Assembly (NCBI GenBank): GCA_012797505.1
Contig: JAAZOZ010000085.1
Span: 1-14,585 of the forward strand
Direction of reading: 5' to 3'
DNA: 14,585 nucleotides
Source: Smithella sp.
Lineage (GTDB): Bacteria > Desulfobacterota > Syntrophia > Syntrophales > Smithellaceae
Shown here: positions 5,184 to 11,359 of the stretch, in pieces
Layout: the number at the start of each line of letters is the position of its first letter
Position numbering within the stretch: position 1 is the stretch's first letter
Notes under the pieces: generated by a model
Told to the model about the DNA's origin: nothing
Databases searched by the model: none
What the model saw: only the letters and a program-made list of their open reading frames with translations
Position numbers and translations under genes: made by a program

Positions 5184-6233
5184 ATGTCTGAGCCTATTGC
5201 CGACAAGCTGTCTTTTCTGGACCGTTATCTGACCGTTTGGATCTTTGCCGCGATGATTCTGGGTGTGGGACTTGGTTATTTTATACCCGGCGTCGAGGCC
5301 TTTATTAATTCATTTCAGGTGGGCACGACCAATGTGCCTATCGCCATAGGACTCATCTTGATGATGTATCCGCCGTTTGCCAAGGTGAAATATGAGGAGA
5401 TGCCTCAGGTATTCCGCAATGGGAAAGTGCTGGGATTGTCGCTTGCGCAAAACTGGCTGATCGGACCGGTTTTGATGTTTATCCTGGCGATTGTGTTTTT
5501 GCCGGACAAGCCCGAGTATATGGTGGGGCTCATCATGATCGGTCTGGCGCGCTGTATTGCGATGGTGATTGTCTGGAATGAGCTGGCGAAAGGCAGCACC
5601 GAATACGCGGCGGGGCTTGTCGCTTTTAACAGCATTTTTCAGGTTCTCTTTTACAGCGTCTTTGCCTGGTTTTTCATTACGGTTCTTCCGCCGTATTTTG
5701 GATTTTCCGGCAGCGTCGTCGATGTCAGCATCCGGCAGATCGCCGAAAGCGTCTTCATCTACCTGGGTATCCCCTGCATTTTGGGCGCCCTGACGCGCCT
5801 CATTGGCGTAAAGCTTGTGGGAAAAAAGCGGTATCACGAACGATTTGTGCCGGTCATCAGTCCGTTAACCCTGATCGCTCTTTTATTCACGATCGTGGTG
5901 ATGTTCAGTCTCAAAGGCAATTTGATTATCAGCCTGCCTTTTGATGTCGTGCGGATTGCCATTCCGCTTTTGATCTATTTTGTAGTCATGTTTCTCGTGT
6001 CGTTTTATCTGGGCAGAAAGATGGGCGCGGATTATTCAAAAACAACCACGCTGGCTTTTACGGCCGCGAGCAACAATTTTGAGCTGGCCATTGCCGTAGC
6101 GATTGCCGTTTTCGGCATCAATTCCGGCGCGGCGTTTGCCGCCGTCATCGGCCCGCTGGTCGAAGTGCCGGTGATGATCGGTTTGGTCACGGTCGCTCTG
6201 CATTTTCAACAAAAATATTTTAGCGTTCCGTAA
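5184..6233 (+). CDS. acr3: ACR3-family arsenite efflux permease
   Basis: A 349-residue inner-membrane protein with about ten helices, normal for bacterial ACR3. The conserved Cys124 in GLARCIAMVIVWN (120-132) and Glu327 in GPLVEVPVM (323-331) correspond to the Cys and Glu shown to be needed for arsenite transport in studied ACR3 proteins. The TAASNNFELAIAVAIAVFG block (293-311) is another hallmark. It exports As(OH)3 driven by proton motive force and acts without an ArsA ATPase; none is present here. It lies 54 nt after the thioredoxin-like gene with GAGAGGG upstream of the ATG, and is followed after 12 nt by the COG0701 permease. Regulation is most likely by the upstream ArsR. Confidence 0.95.
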   Translation: MSEPIADKLSFLDRYLTVWIFAAMILGVGLGYFIPGVEAFINSFQVGTTNVPIAIGLILMMYPPFAKVKYEEMPQVFRNGKVLGLSLAQNWLIGPVLMFILAIVFLPDKPEYMVGLIMIGLARCIAMVIVWNELAKGSTEYAAGLVAFNSIFQVLFYSVFAWFFITVLPPYFGFSGSVVDVSIRQIAESVFIYLGIPCILGALTRLIGVKLVGKKRYHERFVPVISPLTLIALLFTIVVMFSLKGNLIISLPFDVVRIAIPLLIYFVVMFLVSFYLGRKMGADYSKTTTLAFTAASNNFELAIAVAIAVFGINSGAAFAAVIGPLVEVPVMIGLVTVALHFQQKYFSVP

Positions 6234-6245
6234 AGGTTGGTCAAT

Positions 6246-7418
6246 ATGAAAGAGTGGCAAAAACTGGCCTGGATTGCGGTGATCTTTCTGGGCGCCTATT
6301 TTATTCCGTGGGAATCCCTGGTCGTCCGCCAGGCCGTCCTGGAGGCATTCATGATGCTTCAGGACTACGCGAGACAGCATGTATTGACCTGCCTCATCCC
6401 CGCATTTTTCATCGCCGGTGCCATCAGCGTGTTTGTCTCCCAAGGGGCAGTGCTCAAATATTTCGGTGCGTCCGCCAATAAAATTCTTTCCTATTCGGTG
6501 GCCTCCGTTTCCGGTTCCGTGCTGGCGGTCTGTTCTTGCACCGTTCTGCCCTTGTTTGCCGGTATTTACGGACGCGGCGCGGGGATCGGACCGGCTACCG
6601 CATTTCTTTATTCCGGCCCGGCCATTAATGTGCTGGCCATTATTCTGACCGCCAAAATCTTAGGCTGGCAACTGGGGCTTGCCCGGGCCGTCGGCGCTGT
6701 TGCATTTTCCATCATTACGGGTTTGTTGATGGCCTTTATTTTCCGCAGAGACGACGCCAACCGGGAAACGGGGGAAATGTTTCTGCCGGAGGAGGAAGAC
6801 AAGGAACGGGCGCTTTGGCAGGATGCCGTTTATATGCTGGTCATGGTGCTGATTCTGGTTTTTGCCTCGTTTGCCGGACCGACAGAGAATGACGGCGGCC
6901 TCTGGCGGATGATCTTCAGCGTCAAATGGTTTTTGGTGATGGGGTTGCTGGTCGTTTTAGGGATCATGCTCAAAAAGTGGTTTGTCAAACAAGAACTGCA
7001 AGGTTGGGTACAGGCTACCTGGGATTTTGCCAAGCAAATTCTTCCGCTTTTGTTCGGCGGCGTTTTGGTTGCGGGATTTTTGCTGGGCCGTCCCGGTTAT
7101 CCGGCGCTCATTCCCGAGCAGTACATCCAGGCGCTGGTGGGCGGCAATTCCCTGTGGGCAAATTTTTTCGCCGCGGTCGTCGGCGCTTTCATGTATTTTG
7201 CAACACTGACCGAAGTGCCAATTCTTCAGGGTCTGATCGGCTCCGGCATGGGGCAGGGTCCTGCGCTGGCGCTCTTGCTGGCGGGACCGGCGCTTTCTCT
7301 TCCCAGCATGATCGCTATTTCCAGCATCATGGGAATCAGGAAAACGGTTGTGTACTGTTCCATCGTTGTGCTGCTTTCAACGGTTGCCGGCATGGCTTAC
7401 GGCTGGTTGATGGTTTGA
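6246..7418 (+). CDS. COG0701/DUF318 permease (ArsP/SO_0444-type)
   Basis: A 390-residue membrane protein with two homologous halves of about four helices each, joined by an acidic cytoplasmic loop (168-190). The first half carries AVCSCTVLPLFAGI (95-107; Cys96, Cys98) and FLYSGPAINV (120-129). The second carries TEVPILQGL (322-330) and LLAGPALSLPSM (344-355). Members include ArsP, which exports trivalent organoarsenicals, and SO_0444-like proteins linked to Cu/Zn. The CSC pair suggests a thiol-bound soft metal or metalloid as cargo. The ATG at 6246 is preferred over a TTG at 6237 because AAAGG is nine bases upstream of it. It is 12 nt from acr3 in the same operon. Trivalent methylarsenic or another metalloid is the likely substrate; its identity is inferred from context. 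Confidence 0.88.
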   Translation: MKEWQKLAWIAVIFLGAYFIPWESLVVRQAVLEAFMMLQDYARQHVLTCLIPAFFIAGAISVFVSQGAVLKYFGASANKILSYSVASVSGSVLAVCSCTVLPLFAGIYGRGAGIGPATAFLYSGPAINVLAIILTAKILGWQLGLARAVGAVAFSIITGLLMAFIFRRDDANRETGEMFLPEEEDKERALWQDAVYMLVMVLILVFASFAGPTENDGGLWRMIFSVKWFLVMGLLVVLGIMLKKWFVKQELQGWVQATWDFAKQILPLLFGGVLVAGFLLGRPGYPALIPEQYIQALVGGNSLWANFFAAVVGAFMYFATLTEVPILQGLIGSGMGQGPALALLLAGPALSLPSMIAISSIMGIRKTVVYCSIVVLLSTVAGMAYGWLMV

Positions 7419-7452
7419 TACAAGATAAAAAACCACATGAAAGATTAATGAA

Positions 7453-8355
7453 ATGAGCCACAACCATCATCACAATGATCAACCGCCGTCGCTTGCCAAT
7501 CTCCTTCTGGCCATTCTCATCAACGGCGGCATCGTCGTTTTTGAAATGATTTTCGGCTTGCTGATTTCGAGCATGGCGCTGATCTCGGATGCCGTTCACA
7601 ATCTGAGCGACATTGCTGCCATGAGCTTTACCTGTTGGGCGGAAAAGATGTCCCGGCGTCCGGCGACGGAACACAAAACCTACGGCTGGCGAAAGATGGA
7701 ATTTATCGCCGCGTTCGTCAACAGCATTGTTCTGTCGGTGGTGATTGCTTTTGTTTTCTGGGAGTCTGTTCAAAGACTCTTTTCACCTGCGCAGGTATCC
7801 GGCACGATGATGCTTTGGGTTGCCGTGGTGGCTTTTGTGGGAAACAGCGCGGCCACGCTGCTTCTACAGAAAATATCGGCTCGGAACTTCAACATCAAAA
7901 GCGCCTGGCTCCATTCGCTTCAGGATGCGCTGTTTTCTCTGGGGGTGATTGTCGGCGCCCTGCTGATTATGCACTTTGACTTATATTTTATCGATCCGCT
8001 CATCTCGATGGTCATCTGCATTTTCATTGCCCGCGAAATCTACAAAATTATCCGGCACACCGTCAACGCGCTTCTGGATTCCGTTCCGGCGGATGTCGAT
8101 TTCAACGCTGTAAAAAGAGATTTGCTTTCCGTTTCGGGTGTGGCGGAAGTCAATGATCTGCATATCTGGCAGACCGGCACTGGCCAGAAACTGCTTTCCG
8201 CCCATCTGGTGTCCGATGACGAAGCGCCCGATCATGAACAAATTATCCGAGCCGTGCAGAAGATCCTTCATGAAGATCACGGCATTGATCACACCACGAT
8301 CCAGCTCTTGCCGTCTTCGGCCCGTGAGATGGAGCATTGCAGCCACTGCAATTGA
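7453..8355 (+). CDS. Cation diffusion facilitator (CzcD/ZitB-type) metal exporter
   Basis: A 300-residue CDF protein with six predicted helices and a C-terminal cytoplasmic ferredoxin-like domain. The transport site is built from two H-x3-D motifs, His49/Asp53 (HNLSD, TM2) and His154/Asp158 (HSLQD, TM5), the set associated with zinc selectivity (also Co, Cd). The N-terminus is His-rich (SHNHHHN) and the C-terminus ends in HCSHC (295-299), both likely to bind metal. The C-terminal domain includes NDLHIWQTG (234-242). It starts 34 nt after the permease with only a weak RBS, and no promoter is evident between them, so read-through from the ars operon is likely. A CDF in an arsenic operon is unusual and may widen the response to zinc or cadmium. 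Confidence 0.93.
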   Translation: MSHNHHHNDQPPSLANLLLAILINGGIVVFEMIFGLLISSMALISDAVHNLSDIAAMSFTCWAEKMSRRPATEHKTYGWRKMEFIAAFVNSIVLSVVIAFVFWESVQRLFSPAQVSGTMMLWVAVVAFVGNSAATLLLQKISARNFNIKSAWLHSLQDALFSLGVIVGALLIMHFDLYFIDPLISMVICIFIAREIYKIIRHTVNALLDSVPADVDFNAVKRDLLSVSGVAEVNDLHIWQTGTGQKLLSAHLVSDDEAPDHEQIIRAVQKILHEDHGIDHTTIQLLPSSAREMEHCSHCN

Positions 8356-8388
8356 TGACTTTTTTGCGGCACAGTCTCACCCCCCGAC

Positions 8389-8417
8389 GCGGCGGAACTA
8401 TTTCCGCCGCTCTTCTT
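8389..8417 (+). terminator. Intrinsic terminator closing the ars/CDF operon
   Basis: A 9-bp stem (GCGGCGGAA 8389-8397 with TTCCGCCGC 8402-8410), a 4-nt loop and a TCTTCTT tail, 33 nt after the CDF stop. The tail is interrupted by two C residues, so termination may be partial. Read leftward no T-run follows, so it does not obviously serve the convergent dodecin gene. Confidence 0.75.
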
Positions 8418-8464
8418 AATTGCCAGATGGAATGTTGACGTTGTCCGCCGCGACATCGGCGCGC

Positions 8465-8481
8465 AAAAGCAAAATGCTTTT
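8465..8481 (-). terminator. Possible weak terminator of the dodecin gene
   Basis: A 7-bp stem AAAAGCA/TGCTTTT (8465-8471 with 8475-8481) with a 3-nt loop overlaps the dodecin stop codon (8480-8482). Read leftward it ends in TTTT before GCGCGC. It is AT-rich and weak, and its overlap with the stop codon makes the role doubtful. Confidence 0.25.
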
Positions 8482-8686
8482 ACGGCGTGTACTTGAAGGA
8501 AACCCTCAATTTTACGCGGTATTCAACCACCTTACCTTCCTCGATTCTCATATCCAGTTCTTTGACTTCCGCCACTCGGATTTCCTTGAGACTCTTGGCT
8601 GCGATTTCCACGGCTTTTTTGGCCGCGTCTTCCCATGACTTTTCACTTCCCCCGATAATCTCGATAACCTTGTAAATGCTGCTCAT
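8480..8686 (-). CDS. Dodecin-family small flavoprotein (flavin-stacking Trp not conserved)
   Basis: A 68-residue protein with the dodecin pattern: strand YKVIEIIG (5-12), helix SWEDAAKKAVEIAAKSL (17-33), then two strands (about 35-47 and 53-66). Dodecins form hollow dodecamers that bind flavins and buffer free FMN or riboflavin. In bacterial dodecins that I recall, a Trp in an R-W-x-E-V segment stacks on the flavin; here the segment is RVAEV (37-41), with Val38 in that place, and the only Trp is Trp18 in the helix. Flavin binding is therefore uncertain, although many family members have this variant. The RBS AAGGAGAT is well placed before the ATG. Single gene, convergent with the CDF gene. 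Confidence 0.87.
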   Translation of the reverse strand: MSSIYKVIEIIGGSEKSWEDAAKKAVEIAAKSLKEIRVAEVKELDMRIEEGKVVEYRVKLRVSFKYTP

Positions 8687-9032
8687 GATTCAATCTCCTT
8701 TCTGCTCAAGGGGTTATAAAGATGTCAACGCCTCAGACCCGCCGTATCGGCTGTGATTTTCCCACTTACCCGACGGCAAGCACTATTGCCGAAAAACGCA
8801 GAGATCCTCAAATCTAAAAAGAAAACGTTAGCTTATAATTTCCCGGACATTCAGATGCTGCACGATGAGCAAACGCCGAACAAAAAGAGGTGTTTCAAAA
8901 AAAGAGGCATGAAAATCAGAAAATTCCAGCACAGTTCCGTCAGGAAAGAAGAAGAGAGGCAAATCAATACAACCGGAGTTGACCGTATTATACCTTATTA
9001 AAGGAATTCGTCAATTACAGAAAAACGGGGCT
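8687..9032. other. 346-nt intergenic stretch, no convincing gene
   Basis: This lies between the dodecin start and the FmdB-like stop, both on the minus strand. It is more AT-rich than its surroundings from about 8800 on. It holds a small inverted repeat, CGGCAA/TTGCCG (8774-8779 with 8786-8791), without a T-run on either strand. A minus-strand TTGACA (8729-8724) lies near the dodecin RBS, but no -10 box is found at proper spacing. An open frame at 8753-9001 (+) starts with GTG, has no RBS and codes for a Lys/Arg/Gln-rich low-complexity peptide. I see no tRNA, riboswitch or mobile-element end. Confidence 0.6.
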
Positions 9033-9281
9033 TTAGTGACCGCAGGACGAGCAGTTTGTGGAGGAACAGGACGAACATCCTGAAGAGGACGGAGCGCCGG
9101 TGTCGAGCGAGCCGCCGGAGCGCAATGACCCGTACTTTCCCTTTCCGACCTTGGAAACCAGCTTGTGGGCTTTTTTGGATTTGCACTTCGGACAAACTGC
9201 TTTCGGCTTTTCGCTGAGGCTCAACGTGACCACTTCAAATTGCTTCTTGCATTTGTCGCATTCAAATTCATAGATCGGCAT
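9033..9281 (-). CDS. FmdB-type zinc-ribbon protein with Cys-rich tail
   Basis: An 82-residue protein starting MPIYEFECDKC, the FmdB/CxxC_CXXC_SSSS regulatory-domain signature (PF09723). The zinc ribbon uses Cys8, Cys11, Cys30 and Cys33. A Gly/Ser-rich linker follows, then a tail with Cys69, Cys72, Cys77 and Cys80 and a final GH, in the order GCSSCSS-TNCSSCGH. The name comes from a putative regulator of formamidase or amide utilisation, but most members have no proven job. The start follows an AAAGGAA RBS. It is divergent from the PLP-enzyme gene, with a 184-nt intergenic region carrying promoters both ways. The tail could bind a second metal ion. No amidase gene is nearby. Confidence 0.85.
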   Translation of the reverse strand: MPIYEFECDKCKKQFEVVTLSLSEKPKAVCPKCKSKKAHKLVSKVGKGKYGSLRSGGSLDTGAPSSSGCSSCSSTNCSSCGH

Positions 9282-9304
9282 AGGTTTCAGTTCCTTTCTC
9301 GGTC

Positions 9305-9333
9305 AATCTAGTGATTCGGGAGAAAAAAGTCAA
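9305..9333 (-). promoter_or_regulatory. Putative sigma-70 promoter of the FmdB-like gene
   Basis: Read leftward: TTGACT (9333-9328), 17-bp spacer, TAGATT (9310-9305). The predicted start near 9298 gives a leader of about 17 nt containing the RBS. Four of six -10 bases match the consensus. Confidence 0.55.
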
Positions 9334-9381
9334 TACCCATGAGGGCCGTCTATTCCACCCGACCATCCGCGAAATTGTCCA

Positions 9382-9410
9382 TTGACATCCCCGGACCTTC
9401 TTTTTATACT
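9382..9410 (+). promoter_or_regulatory. Near-consensus sigma-70 promoter of the PLP-enzyme gene
   Basis: TTGACA (9382-9387), a 17-bp spacer and TATACT (9405-9410). Transcription should start near 9417, leaving a leader of about 50 nt with AAGGAAG just before the ATG at 9466. The leader is too short for a SAM riboswitch, and none was seen upstream. This rules out in-frame starts upstream of 9417, including an ATA-like region at 9382 inside the -35 box. Confidence 0.85.
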
Positions 9411-9465
9411 GCCTTCGTATGAAAGCAAGCCATGTTCCTCTTCTTTGCTTGATGGAAAGGAAGCC

Positions 9466-10653
9466 ATGAAGAAAAAAGATGAATCAGAATCCATTTTTAC
9501 AAAGTCCATCCATGCAGGGGAGGACCGGGCGCGCTATGCCGACTCGATTACCACCCCCATTGTCCAGTCATCCACGTATTCCTTTAAGGACAGCAGGGAA
9601 ATTGAAGCCTACACCAAGAACGATAAAAAGCGTTATGAATACGGAAGATACGGCAATCCGACGGAAAAGGTGGCGGAGCGGCGCCTGGCGGAGCTGGACG
9701 GCGCCCAGGAAGGGTTGATGTTTTCTTCCGGCATGATGGCCATTACCACCACGATTCTTGCTCTGGTGCAGACCGGGGACCATATTGTCATCACCGACGA
9801 TTGCTATGGAAAAACGCTGGAATTTTGCCGATCCTACCTCAAACGGTTCGGCATCGAATGCACGATCGTGCCGTTCGGCGACTATGATGTTCTGGATGCC
9901 GCCGTCAAGAAGAATACGCGTTTTATTTTTTCGGAATCTCCGACCAATCCGTACCTCAATGTGTTTGACATGGTCAAATTCAAGCAAATCGGGGATAAGC
10001 ACAAGGTCATCACCATCATCGATTCCACTTTTGCCACGCCGTTCAACCAGCGGCCGCTCGATTACGGCATCGATCTGGTGATCCACAGCGCGACAAAATA
10101 CCTTGCCGGCCATAACGACATTCTGGCGGGTGTGCTCCTGGGGAAAAGAGAGCTGGTCGGCAAAGTCCGGGAGCTGCACAAATCCATGGGGGGCGTGATT
10201 GATCCGCACTGCTGTTATCTGCTGCTTCGAGGCCTGAAAACCTTTCCCCTGCGGGTGAAAACGCAAAATGACAATGCGCTTACGATCGCCGAATATCTGG
10301 AGCGCCATCCGAAAATCGAAAAGGCGTATTATCCTTTTCTGGAAAGCCATGCCCATTATGCCATTGCCAGAGAGCAGATGAAAGGCGGAGGCGGCGTGGT
10401 CACTTTCACGATCAAGGGCGATCTGGATGCGGCGAAAAGATTCATGGATTCCCTTGGGATGATTTACATCGCGCCCAGTCTGGGCGGCGTGGAGACGCTG
10501 ATTACGCATCCCGCCACAGTGACCTATTACCGCTATACGCGGGAGCAGCGCTACGACCTCGGCATTGTGGACAATCTTTTCCGGCTGGCGGTCGGCATCG
10601 AAGACGTGAAGGATATTATCGCCGATCTGGAAAGAGGATTCGCCGGAATCTGA
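9466..10653 (+). CDS. Cystathionine gamma-synthase/lyase-type PLP enzyme
   Basis: A 395-residue cytosolic fold-type I PLP enzyme of the Cys/Met metabolism family (PF01053). Lys211 in HSATKYLAGHND (207-218) is the Schiff-base lysine. YEYGRYGNPT (57-66) supplies phosphate-binding Tyr59 and Arg61, SSGMMA (87-92) precedes the cofactor-stacking region, and Asp186 in IIDSTFATP pairs with the pyridine nitrogen. Several blocks (RYEYGRYGNPT, TESP-like SESPTNP, HSATKYLAGHNDILAG, YIAPSLGG) resemble plant-type cystathionine gamma-synthases. The likely reaction is replacement of an activated homoserine ester by cysteine, or by sulfide as in MetZ/MetY. Lyase activity cannot be excluded from sequence. The start is set by AAGGAAG and the promoter at 9382. 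It is probably monocistronic and convergent with the SDR remnant 16 nt away. Confidence 0.9.
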   Translation: MKKKDESESIFTKSIHAGEDRARYADSITTPIVQSSTYSFKDSREIEAYTKNDKKRYEYGRYGNPTEKVAERRLAELDGAQEGLMFSSGMMAITTTILALVQTGDHIVITDDCYGKTLEFCRSYLKRFGIECTIVPFGDYDVLDAAVKKNTRFIFSESPTNPYLNVFDMVKFKQIGDKHKVITIIDSTFATPFNQRPLDYGIDLVIHSATKYLAGHNDILAGVLLGKRELVGKVRELHKSMGGVIDPHCCYLLLRGLKTFPLRVKTQNDNALTIAEYLERHPKIEKAYYPFLESHAHYAIAREQMKGGGGVVTFTIKGDLDAAKRFMDSLGMIYIAPSLGGVETLITHPATVTYYRYTREQRYDLGIVDNLFRLAVGIEDVKDIIADLERGFAGI

Positions 10654-10669
10654 ACGCGATCCCCGCTTT

Positions 10670-11170
10670 TTAACGTTTCTTTTGGCTTCGTTTTTTTACG
10701 CTGTTTTGGACGATCCGCCGCGCCGCGGCGCTGTGCTGAAGAATCCATACGTAAAAACGGTTTTTCCAGCCGGGAATGAAAATCTTCAGCATCACACAGG
10801 CCGTCGTGTGCAGGTGAAGCATCCGCATTGATTTCTCCAGGGGAACCCCGGCAAAGGGGCCGATGGTGGCAAAGCCGGCGTTGTTGATCAGAACATCCAG
10901 GCCGTCGACGGTTTGAAGGAGATCGGCGGTTTGCTTGATTTGATCCATGTCGGAGAGGTCCGCGGTGACGATCTCACAGCGGGTGGCGCAGTCGGATTCC
11001 AGCTTTTTTGCCGTTCTTTCCAGACGCTCCCTGCGCCTGGCCAGCAGGATCAGGTCGAATCCCCTTTGTGCGAGTTGTTGCGCAAAGCTAAGCCCGATTC
11101 CTGCCGATGCGCCGGTGATCAGCGCTTTGCCCGGATTTTCCCAACCCAAAAACCGCTTTCGCTCGGACAT
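10670..11170 (-). pseudogene. Short-chain dehydrogenase with internal in-frame deletion (catalytic core lost)
   Basis: A 166-codon open frame. The first part is a normal SDR N-terminus: cofactor loop TGASAGIG (19-26), LARRRERL (43-50), DLSD (71-74) and NNAG (96-99). It then runs to HTTACVML (121-128), where SDRs enter the helix before the catalytic Ser. From Lys129 (near 10786) the sequence jumps to KIFIPGWKNR-x-YVWILQH-x5-RRIVQ, which is like the extreme C-terminus of DltE/YqjQ-type SDRs of about 260 residues. The Ser and Y-x3-K catalytic residues are missing, about 95 residues in all. The frame is intact and the RBS GGGAGGT is good, so a stable fragment could still be made, but no SDR activity is expected. 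A sequencing or assembly collapse is possible, though no direct repeat is obvious at the joint. Confidence 0.8.
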
Positions 11171-11225
11171 CTCAACCTCCCTTTCGTCCCGTTGACTGCC
11201 GAAGCAATATTGAGTTGAAACCTTA

Positions 11226-11238
11226 CGCCAATATGGCG
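11226..11238. repeat. Short palindrome in the SDR/oxidoreductase intergenic region
   Basis: CGCCA-ATA-TGGCG, a perfect 5-bp inverted repeat, lies 56 bp upstream of the SDR start in the divergent 189-nt region. It may be an operator, but it is short enough to be chance. Confidence 0.25.
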
Positions 11239-11290
11239 CCTTTGTGAAGGCCTTATCTTATGCCTGCGGGATTTTCATAACCGCTGCAAC

Positions 11291-11319
11291 AGCACTTTTC
11301 TCCGATCCGGAAAAGTGCT
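11291..11319. promoter_or_regulatory. 10-bp perfect inverted repeat upstream of the FAD oxidoreductase
   Basis: AGCACTTTTC (11291-11300) and GAAAAGTGCT (11310-11319) flank a 9-nt loop. It lies 40 nt before the start at 11360. No T-run follows on either strand, so it is not a terminator. It could be an operator for the oxidoreductase-hydrolase operon, or a 5'-UTR hairpin. No clear -35/-10 pair was found around it. Confidence 0.5.
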
Positions 11320-11359
11320 AAAAGAAAATCATCAATCATCTCGGTGGATGGAGGGGGTT

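Noticed and set aside
8774..8791. Hairpin CGGCAA/TTGCCG as a terminator of the FmdB-like gene
   Set aside because: Read leftward it is followed by TCGGGT, with no U-run, and it lies about 240 nt past the stop.
8753..9001. 82-codon rightward open frame
   Set aside because: GTG start without RBS, low-complexity basic composition, no recognisable domain, and it lies in AT-rich intergenic DNA.
9568..10509. 313-codon leftward open frame opposite the PLP enzyme
   Set aside because: It is the antisense of a clear cystathionine gamma-synthase-type gene; its composition (His, Arg, Gln rich) is typical of a shadow frame.
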